Below are positions 9,048 through 17,875 of a stretch of DNA of 64,000 nt, one piece after another. The stretch is from Methylovirgula ligni. GTDB taxonomy: Bacteria; Pseudomonadota; Alphaproteobacteria; Rhizobiales; Beijerinckiaceae. Each line of letters opens with the position of its first letter. The stretch's first letter is position 1. The translations under genes and the position numbers were made by a program. The DNA lies in the NCBI RefSeq assembly GCF_004135935.1, contig NZ_CP025086.1, positions 3,038,001 through 3,102,000 on the forward strand. Reading direction: 5' to 3'. The notes below the pieces were generated by a model, which was not told where the DNA came from, did not search any database, and worked only from the letters and a program-made list of their open reading frames with translations.

Positions 9048-9452
9048 TCACTTCGCGTTCTTGACGCTGAGAATCTGTCCCGTCACGGCATTGGTGAACA
9101 CATGGATCACCCGCCCTGTAGGGCGTAAGAGGCTAATTTCATAGATATATTGCTCTTTATGGCGGCATAGCCTAACGCCCAGCGCCTCGGCTTGAAAGCG
9201 GTTCGCCGCGCCGATCAGCAGCCCGAATGGCTCGGCCAGCTTGCGTGCGGCGATCTCGCGCCGTGTCTGAGCCGCCGAATAGCACTCGTGTTCCGACTGT
9301 GGGGGACGATGTTCCGACTGTGGAGGATGAGTCGCGGCGGCGATCCGCGTGCTGGCGGCGTGTGCGGCGCCAACGGAATGCGCACTCCCGGCCGCCATCG
9401 CTGGGAAGCCGGCGAGCAAGAAGACAGCGAGTGCAGGGCCGGCGTGCCGCAT
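9048..9452 (-). CDS. Secreted PepSY-like protein upstream of feuPQ
   Basis: A 134-residue protein with a signal peptide (about 1-20, cut near AMA-AG). It has a low-complexity linker carrying a short duplication (PPQSEH twice) and a C-terminal alpha-beta segment ending in YIYEISLLRPTGRVIHVF, then VTGQILSV. That ending resembles a single PepSY domain, a fold often inhibitory and periplasmic. It precedes feuP by 54 bp. Sinorhizobium has a small periplasmic inhibitor, FeuN, encoded with FeuPQ; this protein is a candidate counterpart by position and likely localisation only. Confidence 0.75.
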   Translation of the reverse strand: MRHAGPALAVFLLAGFPAMAAGSAHSVGAAHAASTRIAAATHPPQSEHRPPQSEHECYSAAQTRREIAARKLAEPFGLLIGAANRFQAEALGVRLCRHKEQYIYEISLLRPTGRVIHVFTNAVTGQILSVKNAK

Positions 9453-9721
9453 CGGGTCGAGACTCGCTTCAACGCGGTGAATGCGCGATGAACATCTGGT
9501 GCTCGCGGGAAGCTATACATTCGGGCTTTGACTTTGCAAGCCTGCCGCCCAGCCAGCGCCTCACGGCAATAGCGAATAACCTTTCGCGGGCAAAGAAAAT
9601 ACGCCTCCGTAACGGTTCGTTTACCCCTAACCCGGCATCTACGTAACCATTAGGCAATGTCCGTCCGATACTTTCCGTCAGGAGACAAAACATCCTGAAC
9701 GACGCTGACGGATCCCTGGCG

Positions 9722-10324
9722 ATGCTCCCTCGCTCCGATCAAAACCCGCAACCGCGCTTTCGCTGGCTGAAATTGCCGGTACGGTTCGCGCGCGACAAGC
9801 GCGCCGCAACCGCGGTCGAATTCGGTTTGGTCGCGCTGCCGCTCTTCGCCATCATCTTCGCGGCGCTGCAAGCCGCGATCGTCCTGATGGCGGAACAGGA
9901 ACTGGAAACCGCCGCCGAACAAGCCGGCCGGCTCGTCATGACCAATCAGGTGTCGAGCACCGTCGGCGCGACGAACGCGAGTGGTGCTTCCATCTATCAG
10001 AGTCAGGCTCAATTCACGAAGCAGGTCTGCAGCTTTCTCGTCGCGCTGTTCAACTGCTCGAACGTAATGGTCAACATGCAGACAGCCAGTTCGTGGACCA
10101 CGGCGAATACCGCGGCGCCCAGCTACGCGACGCTTCAAACCAATACCTGGACCTACCAGACCGGAAGCCATACCCAGGCCAACACCGATATCGTCGTTCT
10201 TCAAGTCATGTACGAATGGCCGGTTTTCGGCAACTTTCTTGGCTTCAATCTCGCCAATCTGGCGAACGGCAAACGCCTTTTGATGGCGACGTCGGTATTT
10301 ATGAACGAGCCCGCGCAACAATGA
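9722..10324 (+). CDS. TadE-like pilus assembly protein
   Basis: Pseudopilin-like component of the Flp/Tad pilus system. The 200-residue product has a basic N-terminus, then the TadE signature ATAVEFGLVALPLFAII, which combines the prepilin-like cleavage and hydrophobic helix (about 35-60), and a Thr/Ser/Asn-rich extracellular part. No strong ribosome-binding site precedes the ATG at 9722; an in-frame start slightly upstream, near the AGGAG at about 9681, cannot be excluded. It overlaps the next tadE-type gene by 4 bp. No other tad genes (ATPase, secretin, TadB/C) are adjacent. Confidence 0.85.
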   Translation: MLPRSDQNPQPRFRWLKLPVRFARDKRAATAVEFGLVALPLFAIIFAALQAAIVLMAEQELETAAEQAGRLVMTNQVSSTVGATNASGASIYQSQAQFTKQVCSFLVALFNCSNVMVNMQTASSWTTANTAAPSYATLQTNTWTYQTGSHTQANTDIVVLQVMYEWPVFGNFLGFNLANLANGKRLLMATSVFMNEPAQQ

Positions 10325-10908
10325 TGTTCCAGCGCTTTCGATACAATGGACTGAGGCGTCTGGCCTCCCACGAGCGGGGAGTGGCAGCGGTCGAATTCGC
10401 ACTGACGCTCCCGGTCCTGCTCTTCGTATTCGTCGGTGTGACACAGGTTGGCCAGGCCGTATCGATCAGCCGCAAGGTGACGATGACCGCGCGTACCGTC
10501 ACCGATCTGGCAACAAGAACTCAGTCACTCACGACATCCAGTCTCAACTCGATTCTTCAGGCATCGACGGCGGTTATCGCTCCCTATCCCTCGAGCACGC
10601 TGAGCATTATTGTCTCGGAGGTCTCAACCGATTCAAACGGCAATGCGACAGTGGACTGGAGCGGCGCGTGGCCGAACAACAGCAACGCTTTGACGCAAGG
10701 GGCGCCCTTCACGCTGCCGAGTTCCCTCGCAGGCGATTGCATCACGGTCATCTACGGCCAGGTCAGCTACGGCTATACGCCCGTTCTGGGCTATAAGGTC
10801 ATCGGCCCTATCACCCTCAAAGACAGTATTTACCTCTACCCGCGTATGAGCGAACGCGTCACCTACGCGGGTACGACCAATACCTACCCGACCTGCCCCG
10901 CTACCTGA
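10321..10908 (+). CDS. Second TadE-like pilus assembly protein
   Basis: A 195-residue TadE-type minor pseudopilin. After a short basic region (MMFQRFRYNGLRRLASHER) comes VAAVEFALTLPVLLFVFVGV, with the glutamate five residues into the hydrophobic segment as expected for TadE/TadF. The remainder is Ser/Thr-rich and probably folds outside the membrane. Its ATG overlaps the stop of the preceding gene (ATGA), so the pair is coupled. The gene faces the TadG-like gene at 11062-12720 with about 150 bp between the stops. Confidence 0.87.
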   Translation: MMFQRFRYNGLRRLASHERGVAAVEFALTLPVLLFVFVGVTQVGQAVSISRKVTMTARTVTDLATRTQSLTTSSLNSILQASTAVIAPYPSSTLSIIVSEVSTDSNGNATVDWSGAWPNNSNALTQGAPFTLPSSLAGDCITVIYGQVSYGYTPVLGYKVIGPITLKDSIYLYPRMSERVTYAGTTNTYPTCPAT

Positions 10909-11061
10909 TCGCTAGATACTGCGGGCGGACAACGCGAGGCGGCAGGACGTTGCGCCTCTGCCTCCACCGCGGCTACCGCGCGTCAGTGCTTATATTCAAG
11001 GCTTCAAAATCTTGCGCTCGCGCCAGTTTTAGCGCGCCGCCCGACCGATTGCGTCAATAAA

Positions 11062-12720
11062 CTATTGCGCCAGATAGACATTCGCTGTTGCCGCGAGAAA
11101 AAGCTGCTGCAGCGCGGCGCCGATGTCCTGGTCCGTCGTGACTTTGGCGAAAAGGTCCGGCGAGGAGGCGCAAGCCTGCAACGCGGTCTGGATATTGGGA
11201 CTTGGCGCCGGACTGGTGTTGTTATCTATCGGCGCAACATTGGAGGTATAGAAGCTATTGCTGGGAAGCGCCGAGTAGTCGAGATACAGCACGGCGATCC
11301 GGATCGGCAGACCGCTGGCGCTCACCCTATTTTTGATGGCGGTGCATTTCGTCGTATCGATGACCGAAATATTGCGCGAGCTGGCTTGCGTGTCATTCAC
11401 GCCGTCGGTGATGAGCATCAAAACCTCCTGCGGCGTGTCCGTGCCCGCGTTGGTTCCGCTGCCAGGCGTCGGCATGAGCGAGTTGATGCTGGTCATGGCC
11501 GTGTTGAGAGCCGTGCTGCCGTCGTTATTGCTGCAGGTCTGCGCGTATTGTGAGGTTGTCGATGAGGTCTGGTTGGTCCCCGTCAGATAGCCGTTATCGA
11601 ACATCTGCAGCATCTGGATGTTCCCCGCGGCGGTCGAAGCGGTGGACATGTCCTGTGGCGTCATGGAAGAGCCCCCCGAGATATAATGCAGCGGCGAATT
11701 TCCCGACTTGCATGGGGAGCCCGTCCAATCCGTATCGAACGTGGCGACCGACATGTTGTAGGTCGCCGCGTTCTTCGCAGCGACCTGGAGTGCATAAGGC
11801 CCCAATTGCGTGATGGCGTTGCGTAGGTTGTCGATACGAAGCGTCAGGCCAAGCACACATTCTGCATAGGTGTAGTCGTCGACATATCCCGGATTCTTGG
11901 CGGTTCCTGCCGTGTAGTACGTAAGTGTGGTCGTTTTGTTTCCGCTTTTTATCGAGGCGGTCTTCGAGACCATTCCGATGCACGAGGAAGTGCCCGGCAG
12001 CACCCACTTGCTATAATCGGATTCATGGCAGGCGAAGGCGCAGCCGCTCTCGTTGTCACCGCCGGTTCCCGAGCCAGACGAAGTTGCGGTGTACATCGAA
12101 CTGATTCCGGCCGACGTGGCCGGAATGGCCATCGAAGGCGATGAATCCGCGAGGATGTAAAAATTGATGTTCGGCGCCATAGCGACCTCGGCCACGACGC
12201 CTCCAGCGGGCGTGCCGATCCCGATCGTTTTCAGGTTCAGGATATTGCCGAACGCATTGTTCGAATCCGCCGTATAGACAACTTGCGTCTTTCGCGGGCT
12301 CGTCTGCGCCGTCGTATTATCAACGACGGTCACAGTGCCGTTGAAGTTGCTGATGCCCGGAACCGTCGCGGCGAGCGAGTTGAACATCGTCTGCGCCCTG
12401 GCCTGAGCCTGGGTCTGGTTCAGCCCCAGACCAGGTATCGCCGAAAATGAGGGCGGATTGCCGGACTGCGTAACCGTGGAAAGCGCGACGGCATCGGCAA
12501 TCGCGTCCAGCTTGGCCTTGCGTCGCGTCGCCGACGTATAATCGATCGCCATGCCGACGGCGAACATGATGGGGATGGAGCAAATGGCGAAAATCATCGC
12601 CACATTGCCGCGCCGGTCGGCGGTGAAACGCGGCAGATGCCCCCGCACATGCCAGATGAAAGCGCCGGCAAGCGTGCGGCCGGCCCGCAAAATCGGGTTC
12701 GTATCAAAATGTTTGGTCAC
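11062..12720 (-). CDS. TadG-like protein with von Willebrand factor A domain
   Basis: 552 residues. The N-terminus carries a TadG/Flp-type membrane helix (ADRRGNVAMIFAICSIP, about 34-58) and the putative pilus-associated region (SATRRKAKLDAIADAVAL). The central and C-terminal part is a VWA domain with a metal-site DxSxS motif (ADSSPSM, about 191-197) and LMLITDGVND near 440; several cysteine pairs lie within it. It probably associates with the pilus or outer surface. The start is GTG. It is convergent to the two TadE genes, so the three form a locus but not one operon. Confidence 0.88.
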   Translation of the reverse strand: MTKHFDTNPILRAGRTLAGAFIWHVRGHLPRFTADRRGNVAMIFAICSIPIMFAVGMAIDYTSATRRKAKLDAIADAVALSTVTQSGNPPSFSAIPGLGLNQTQAQARAQTMFNSLAATVPGISNFNGTVTVVDNTTAQTSPRKTQVVYTADSNNAFGNILNLKTIGIGTPAGGVVAEVAMAPNINFYILADSSPSMAIPATSAGISSMYTATSSGSGTGGDNESGCAFACHESDYSKWVLPGTSSCIGMVSKTASIKSGNKTTTLTYYTAGTAKNPGYVDDYTYAECVLGLTLRIDNLRNAITQLGPYALQVAAKNAATYNMSVATFDTDWTGSPCKSGNSPLHYISGGSSMTPQDMSTASTAAGNIQMLQMFDNGYLTGTNQTSSTTSQYAQTCSNNDGSTALNTAMTSINSLMPTPGSGTNAGTDTPQEVLMLITDGVNDTQASSRNISVIDTTKCTAIKNRVSASGLPIRIAVLYLDYSALPSNSFYTSNVAPIDNNTSPAPSPNIQTALQACASSPDLFAKVTTDQDIGAALQQLFLAATANVYLAQ

Positions 12721-12952
12721 GGGCAGAGATCCCTGAAAACAAACTGCCCGCTTACGTAAGTGACGATTGGTAAAAACTTCCGCTAGTTAATAGTAGAGTT
12801 CCAGAGGATCGGCGCCGGCGACCGCGCCCGGCAATGCCGCGTCGTAAAATTTATATTGTAAATCAAAGTCTTGTGCGAATAACCTCGTGTGCTTTCCATC
12901 CAAGGTCTTTTTGGCCCATCGAAGTCCAGTCGATATTCTAGTGAACAAAGAG

Positions 12953-13543
12953 CTACCGGGATTCTTGAATCTGCGGGCGGCCCGGGGCTTTGCGCGTGGA
13001 TTTACCAGGGGCGGACTTGGCCGCCGTCCCCGGAACCGGCCGCGCCCGCGCCCCGCGCGGCGATTTTCCCGGCCAACTGACGATGTGCCCGGCATAGTCG
13101 TCGATCTTGAGATCGGTCTCGGTCAGGCTGACGCGGCCGCGCACCGAAATCCCCGCCTCATGCACCGTCTCCGGCGAGCCGGAGACGAGCGGATGCCACC
13201 ACGCCAGACGCCGCCCCTCCGCCCGCAGCCGGTAGGCGCAGGTCGGCGGCAGCCAGGCGAGAGACGTGGCGAGATCGGGCGTGAGCTTCAGGCAATCGCG
13301 GACTTTCCGCCGGCGGTGGGCATAGTCGGAACAGCGGCACGTCGTGACGTCGAGCAAGCGGCAGGCGATCTCGGTGAAGTAGATGCGGCCGGTGTCCTCG
13401 TCCTCGAGCTTGACGAGGCAGCAGCGCCCGCAGCCATCGCACAGGCTCTCCCATTCCGCCGGTGTCAGCGCCTCAAGCGGCTTCTCGTCCCAATAGGGCG
13501 TCTCCGCCATGCTGTTGCCGCGACGGCGTGGTTCATGACTCAT
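12953..13543 (-). CDS. YcgN-like CxxCxxCC cluster protein
   Basis: Member of the small YcgN/UPF0260 family (zinc- or iron-chelating CxxCxxCC domain) of unknown cellular role. The motif is visible as [12 protein letters not shown] about 40 residues in, with further cysteines in TTCRCSDY and PPTCAYR. The family core ends near WPGK. The last 40 residues are a Pro/Arg/Lys-rich tail, probably disordered. The ATG at 13543 (MSHEPRR) is used; a TTG two codons upstream and an internal ATG (MAETPYW) are alternatives. It is divergent from the penicillin-binding protein gene. Confidence 0.88.
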   Translation of the reverse strand: MSHEPRRRGNSMAETPYWDEKPLEALTPAEWESLCDGCGRCCLVKLEDEDTGRIYFTEIACRLLDVTTCRCSDYAHRRRKVRDCLKLTPDLATSLAWLPPTCAYRLRAEGRRLAWWHPLVSGSPETVHEAGISVRGRVSLTETDLKIDDYAGHIVSWPGKSPRGARARPVPGTAAKSAPGKSTRKAPGRPQIQESR

Positions 13544-13638
13544 GATCAAAGCCTTTGCTGGGGCGCCTCACACGATTGCTGGACGGCGCCGGAAATTGCA
13601 ACTATTCCGGTCTGAATTCGCACGAAGGCCAAAGCGGT

Positions 13639-15837
13639 ATGAACCTGTTCGACCGGCTGCGCTCATCGAGCCTTTACAAGAGGGCCTCCCGCGCCTTCCT
13701 TGAACTCGACGCCTTTTTCGATTCCTCGCTTTTCGAATCCGGCGAGAGGTCGCGCAACGCCTATTCCGCATTCATCACCGTCATGGACCGGCTGCACGTC
13801 TCCGGCTGGCGCCGGCTGCTGGTCGAAATGGCCTGCGAAGGCTCGAACATCGCCCTCGGCATCGGGATCGTCGCGCTCTTTTTCGCCATCCCCGCCTTCG
13901 AGGACACCTCCGGCGCGGACTGGCTGAAAAAGGAAGATCTCGCCGTCACCTTCCTCGACAGCTACGGCCAAGTGGTCGGGCGGCGCGGCATCAAGCATGA
14001 CGATTCCGTACCGATCGAGCAGATGCCTAAATATCTGATCGACGCGGTGATCGCCACAGAAGACCGGAGGTTTTTCGAGCATATCGGCATTGATTTCGTC
14101 GGCGTCTTCCGCGCTCTCATGGTCGATGCCAAGGCCAATGGCGTCGTCCAGGGCGGCTCCTCGCTGACCCAGCAGCTTGCCAAGAATATCTTCCTCTCCA
14201 ATGAGCGCACGCTCACCCGCAAGGTCAAGGAGGCCTATCTCGCGCTCTGGCTCGAAGGCCATCTGACCAAGCGCCAAATCCTCCAGCTCTACCTCGACCG
14301 CGTCTATATGGGCGGCGGCACGTTCGGGATTCAGGCCGCCTCGCAATTCTATTTCGGCAAATCGGTGCGCGACGTGAGCCTGGCGGAAGCGGCGATGCTT
14401 GCCGGATTGTTCAAGGCGCCGACCAAATATGCCCCGCACATCAACCTGCCCGCCGCGCGTGCCCGCGCCAACGAGGTGCTCAACAATCTGGTCGACGCCG
14501 GCTATCTGACGGAAGGTCAGATCTATGCGGCGGTCCGCAATCCGGCGACCCCGGTGCCGCGCGGCCAGACCTATTCGCCCGACTGGTATATGGACTGGGC
14601 CTATAACGAGGTGCGCCAGCTCGCCGAGGCGGGCAAGCTCGGCAACAATCGCGTGCTGACCGTGCGCACGGCGCTTGATTCCAACCTGCAGAAATACGCC
14701 GACGACACGATCGCCGACCAGCTCCGCGAATACGGCCCGAGCTATCATGTCAAACAATCGGCGATGGTCATCCTCGACCCCTCGACCGGCGCCGTGCGCA
14801 CCATCGTCGGCGGCCAGGATTATGGCGAGAGCCAGTTCAACCGCGCCGTCGACGCCATGCGTCAGCCCGGCTCCTCGTTCAAGCCGATCGTCTATCTGAC
14901 GGCTTTGCTCACCGGCAACTTCCATCCGGACACGATCGTGGTCGACGAGCCGGTTTGTATCGGCAATTGGTGTCCGCACAATTTCGGCAACAAATATTAC
15001 GGCAGGGTCCCGCTTATCACCGCGCTGACGCATTCGCTCAATACGGTTGCGGTGCGGCTGTCGATCGCCATCGGCGCAGCGGACTCGATGCCGGGGCACA
15101 ACAACGTCTTTGAGGAAGCCAAGCGCGGCCGCGCCAAGATCATCGAGACCGCCCGCAAGATGGGAATTTATACGCCGCTGCCTGATACGGTCTCGCTGCC
15201 GATCGGCGCCGACGACGTCAACGTGATCGAAATGTCCAGCGCCTACGCGACCTTCGCCAACGGCGGCAAGCGGGTCACGCCCTATGCGGCGGTCGAAATC
15301 TATAACAGCAAAGGCGACCTCATCTACAGCCACGACCGCGATGCGCCGGCGCCGAAGCAGGTGTTCGATAAGGCGAAGATCATCGACATGGTGACGATGA
15401 TGCGCAATGTCGTGCAGGACGGCACCGCGCAGCGGGCCAAGCTGGACAATGTCGATATCGCCGGCAAAACCGGCACGACCAACGGCTTCAAGGACGCCTG
15501 GTTCAACGGTTATTCCGGCAACTTCGTCGGCACGATCTGGTTTGGCAATGACGACGATACGCCCACCAACAACATGACTGGCGGCTCGCTGCCGGCGATG
15601 ACCTGGCATCTGATCATGGCCTATGCCCATCAGGGCGTAGAGCTTAAACCGCTGCCGGGCGGCCCCCCGCCCGCGGTCGCGCAAAAGGCCACGGTGGCCG
15701 CAGCGGACAATTCGGGTCCGACGCCGCCGCGCCATCCCGCGGCGCTGTCGCATCGCTCGGCCGACGTTCTGGCTGGCATCGATACTGTGGCGCGCACCAT
15801 CGCCGGCAACCGGGAGAACGCGCCGCAGCCGCAATAA
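13639..15837 (+). CDS. Class A penicillin-binding protein (PBP1a-like)
   Basis: Bifunctional peptidoglycan glycosyltransferase/transpeptidase. The 732-residue product has an unusually long cytoplasmic N-terminus, a membrane helix (about 70-86), a GT51 domain with catalytic E141 in IATEDRRFFEH and GGSSLTQQLAKN, and a transpeptidase domain with SxxK at S412-K415 (GSSFKP), SxN at S466 (HSLNT) and KTGTT at 610-614. The C-terminus is Pro/Ala-rich. The start is the ATG at 13639 (MNLFDRL); the frame stays open 28 codons upstream but without a good ribosome-binding site. A 912-codon antisense frame over this gene is a composition artefact. Confidence 0.93.
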   Translation: MNLFDRLRSSSLYKRASRAFLELDAFFDSSLFESGERSRNAYSAFITVMDRLHVSGWRRLLVEMACEGSNIALGIGIVALFFAIPAFEDTSGADWLKKEDLAVTFLDSYGQVVGRRGIKHDDSVPIEQMPKYLIDAVIATEDRRFFEHIGIDFVGVFRALMVDAKANGVVQGGSSLTQQLAKNIFLSNERTLTRKVKEAYLALWLEGHLTKRQILQLYLDRVYMGGGTFGIQAASQFYFGKSVRDVSLAEAAMLAGLFKAPTKYAPHINLPAARARANEVLNNLVDAGYLTEGQIYAAVRNPATPVPRGQTYSPDWYMDWAYNEVRQLAEAGKLGNNRVLTVRTALDSNLQKYADDTIADQLREYGPSYHVKQSAMVILDPSTGAVRTIVGGQDYGESQFNRAVDAMRQPGSSFKPIVYLTALLTGNFHPDTIVVDEPVCIGNWCPHNFGNKYYGRVPLITALTHSLNTVAVRLSIAIGAADSMPGHNNVFEEAKRGRAKIIETARKMGIYTPLPDTVSLPIGADDVNVIEMSSAYATFANGGKRVTPYAAVEIYNSKGDLIYSHDRDAPAPKQVFDKAKIIDMVTMMRNVVQDGTAQRAKLDNVDIAGKTGTTNGFKDAWFNGYSGNFVGTIWFGNDDDTPTNNMTGGSLPAMTWHLIMAYAHQGVELKPLPGGPPPAVAQKATVAAADNSGPTPPRHPAALSHRSADVLAGIDTVARTIAGNRENAPQPQ

Positions 15838-15927
15838 ATCCCATACAATGTAACCGATTCCCATGAGCGCGGGATTTATGCGAAAATCGATAGCTGCTTC
15901 GGCGGTCTGCTCTGGAGGCCCGGCGCG

Positions 15928-16503
15928 TTGACCCTCATCAAATTCCTTCTCACCGCGCTTGCGGGAATTGTGCTGGGGTTTTTCGTCACCGCGCGCGTGC
16001 TCGATCACGGCATCGGCTTCGACACCGCCCGTGCCGGCCCCTGGCTCGGTCAGCCGAAGAGCGGAACGATGGATATCGATCCCTATGCCAATGCCATTAT
16101 CGCCCGTACGGCGGAATTGCCGCTCGGCAGCGCCGAGGGGCTGACTTTCATCGCCCGGACGGACAGCGACGGCGCGTCCTTGCGGCCGGAATGCGAGTAC
16201 ACGGTCAGCGGTACCGTCCCGCCGACGCGCTATTGGACGCTGACCCTCGTGTCGCCGAAAGGCTTTTTGATCGACAACAGCGCGAAAAGATTCGGCTTCA
16301 CCTCGGCGGAAGTCGTCCGCGCCGCGGATGGAACATTCACGATCGCCGTTGCCCGCACCGCGCGGCCCGGCAATTGGCTGCCAGTCGGCGAGGCGAAACA
16401 CTATGCGTTGATGCTGCGCCTCTATGACACTTTGCTCGATTTCGGGACGACGAAGGTCAGTGCCGGGGCGCTGCCAAAAATCCAGCGTGGCGGGTGCGCA
16501 TGA
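15928..16503 (+). CDS. DUF1214-domain membrane-anchored protein
   Basis: 191 residues: one N-terminal membrane segment (about 5-25) followed by a DUF1214 beta-rich domain with the typical IDNSAKRFGFTS and ARPGNWLPVGE segments. The start is TTG at 15928, supported by CTGGAGG nine bases upstream. It overlaps the DUF1254 gene by 4 bp (ATGA). In other organisms DUF1254 and DUF1214 often occur fused in one protein; here and in related rhizobia they are split in two neighbouring genes. Biochemical function is not known. Confidence 0.88.
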   Translation: MTLIKFLLTALAGIVLGFFVTARVLDHGIGFDTARAGPWLGQPKSGTMDIDPYANAIIARTAELPLGSAEGLTFIARTDSDGASLRPECEYTVSGTVPPTRYWTLTLVSPKGFLIDNSAKRFGFTSAEVVRAADGTFTIAVARTARPGNWLPVGEAKHYALMLRLYDTLLDFGTTKVSAGALPKIQRGGCA

Positions 16504-17087
16504 CTTTCAGCGACCGCTTCTTCGGCCTGCTTCTTTATGTGACCGGCGCGGTCTTCGTCGCCGGGCTGGTGCATATCGTCGCCATTCTCGTCATGCCGCA
16601 GGTCGCGCCGCGTGACGCCTATACGCGGCTGGTCGCCCTTGCCAAACCCGGCCAGATGACGCTCCTGCCCCGCACGCTGCCCGGGCATCAGTTGACGCCC
16701 TTCGCAGACCCTGCCGTGGCGCAGGCGGTCTGCCTTTACGATCTCGCCAACGGGCCGCTGCACCTGCACGCCGATCTGCCCGGCAACCGGCTGCTGACGG
16801 TTTCGTTCCGAACGCGGACGGGTCAGGTTTTCTATTCGATGACCGATCGCGCCTCGCTGCACGGGACGATCGATGTGCGGATCATGACGCAGGCGCAGCT
16901 CGATGCAGAGCAAGAGAATGACGGCGACGACAACGATCAGCCGTTGAAGGAATTGCGCCTCGTTGCCCCGGATGCAAAAGGTTTCGTGCTCGTCAATGCC
17001 CTGTCGACCTATCCGAGCGAGCGCGCCGATGCGGAGGCCGAGGTCAAATCCGTTTCCTGCGCGCCGGAGACCCTCGCACAGGATTGA
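16500..17087 (+). CDS. DUF1254-domain membrane-anchored protein
   Basis: 195 residues with a membrane segment (about 10-35) and a DUF1254-like domain (RDAYTRLVALAKPGQ, then FADPAVAQAVCLYDLANGP). An acidic linker (EQENDGDDNDQ) interrupts the fold near residue 140. The ATG at 16500 overlaps the stop of the DUF1214 gene, so the two products are made together and probably act together in the periplasm. Enzyme activity cannot be predicted. Confidence 0.87.
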   Translation: MTFSDRFFGLLLYVTGAVFVAGLVHIVAILVMPQVAPRDAYTRLVALAKPGQMTLLPRTLPGHQLTPFADPAVAQAVCLYDLANGPLHLHADLPGNRLLTVSFRTRTGQVFYSMTDRASLHGTIDVRIMTQAQLDAEQENDGDDNDQPLKELRLVAPDAKGFVLVNALSTYPSERADAEAEVKSVSCAPETLAQD

Positions 17088-17285
17088 TCAGTGCGGCGCC
17101 AGTTCGCGGCGGACCGGCTGGCGTTTATCGTCGGGCCTGTGGTTACGCGCGGTCCGGTCGTCGACATAATCTTCCATCCGCACGTAGCGCACGCCGGTAA
17201 AGAATAGAATTTCCGCCCCTTCAGTACGGGACACATCGCGGCGCGATACGCGGGGCTGCACCCTGAAAGCCAACAGCTCGCCCAT
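17088..17285 (-). CDS. Small conserved protein (MGELLAFR type)
   Basis: A 65-residue basic protein with no membrane segment. The start at 17285 is decided by a near-perfect AGGAGG eight bases upstream. The middle, EGAEILFFTGVRYVR, resembles a short hypothetical family I recall from Rhizobiales; no function is known. It is convergent with the DUF1254 gene, whose stop codon abuts its own stop codon. Confidence 0.65.
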   Translation of the reverse strand: MGELLAFRVQPRVSRRDVSRTEGAEILFFTGVRYVRMEDYVDDRTARNHRPDDKRQPVRRELAPH

Positions 17286-17439
17286 AGGTTCGACCTCCTG
17301 CGGCCGGGCGTCCGTCATCGATCTCCGCATCCGCGCCCGAGCGCATAGGTCAGCCTCACCGGGGCATGGTTAACGCTTTCTCAACGCGGCTTGGCGGATC
17401 TGGAAAAAAGGGCCGGCGTTGCGCGGCCGCTACAATAGC

Positions 17440-17781
17440 TCACGCGTTTGGCGCGAGATCGAGAAAATTGCGGCCAAGCCGATCCTCGACTTCCACAATC
17501 CAGAGATCGACATCGAATTCGAGTTCGCGCTTCAACCGCGCTTCAATCTTGGCCGGATCGAGCCACGCCTCTTTGTAAAGCGGGACGAAGAGCCGATCGC
17601 CCTCGCTGAACGCGCTTTGCGGCGCCGGGCCGAACAGAGCCGCCTGCCCGTCGAGGCGATCGATCTTGACGAAAACCGTGCCCGCCTCCGCCGCGCCGCG
17701 CCGCCGCAGATAAGCCGCCGCACCTTCCACGCCGCAACGCCGCAAATAGGCCGATACCCACAGATCGCTTCGCAATCGCAT
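17440..17781 (-). CDS. DUF1491 family protein
   Basis: Small cytoplasmic protein, 113 residues from the ATG at 17781, recognisable from MRLRSDLWVSAYLRRC at the start, then GTVFVKIDRLDG, FVPLYKEAWLDP and a C-terminal DVDLWIVEVEDR. This is the DUF1491 family, common in Alphaproteobacteria and of unknown function. A GTG four codons upstream (17793) is an alternative; the family usually begins at the chosen methionine. It is divergent from the Pit transporter gene and shares its promoter region. Confidence 0.85.
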   Translation of the reverse strand: MRLRSDLWVSAYLRRCGVEGAAAYLRRRGAAEAGTVFVKIDRLDGQAALFGPAPQSAFSEGDRLFVPLYKEAWLDPAKIEARLKRELEFDVDLWIVEVEDRLGRNFLDLAPNA

Positions 17782-17814
17782 CAAAGTTTCCACATCGGTC
17801 GTTTACCTCGGGCT

Positions 17815-17832
17815 TTGTCACATAACTGTTAT
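17815..17832 (+). promoter_or_regulatory. PHO-box-like site upstream of pit
   Basis: TTGTCACATAACTGTTAT resembles the PhoB consensus of two 7-bp repeats 11 bp apart (TGTCA, then TGTTA), with about three mismatches to the usual box. It lies some 43 bp before the chosen start of the phosphate transporter. In Sinorhizobium pit is repressed by PhoB when phosphate is scarce; the same control is inferred here. Confidence 0.6.
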
Positions 17833-17875
17833 GCAGTTCGGTTTGGTTAGCGCCGCCGTTAGGAGGATGCGCGCC

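Noticed and set aside
12787-13095. 102-codon frame upstream of the TadG-like gene
   Set aside because: Overlaps the end of the CxxCxxCC gene in another frame; very Arg-rich and without a ribosome-binding site.
13663-16401. 912-codon open frame on the minus strand
   Set aside because: It lies antisense to a fully recognisable penicillin-binding protein and the DUF1214 gene; the sequence is Arg/Asp/Gly-rich without motifs. It is a by-product of high-GC codon use.
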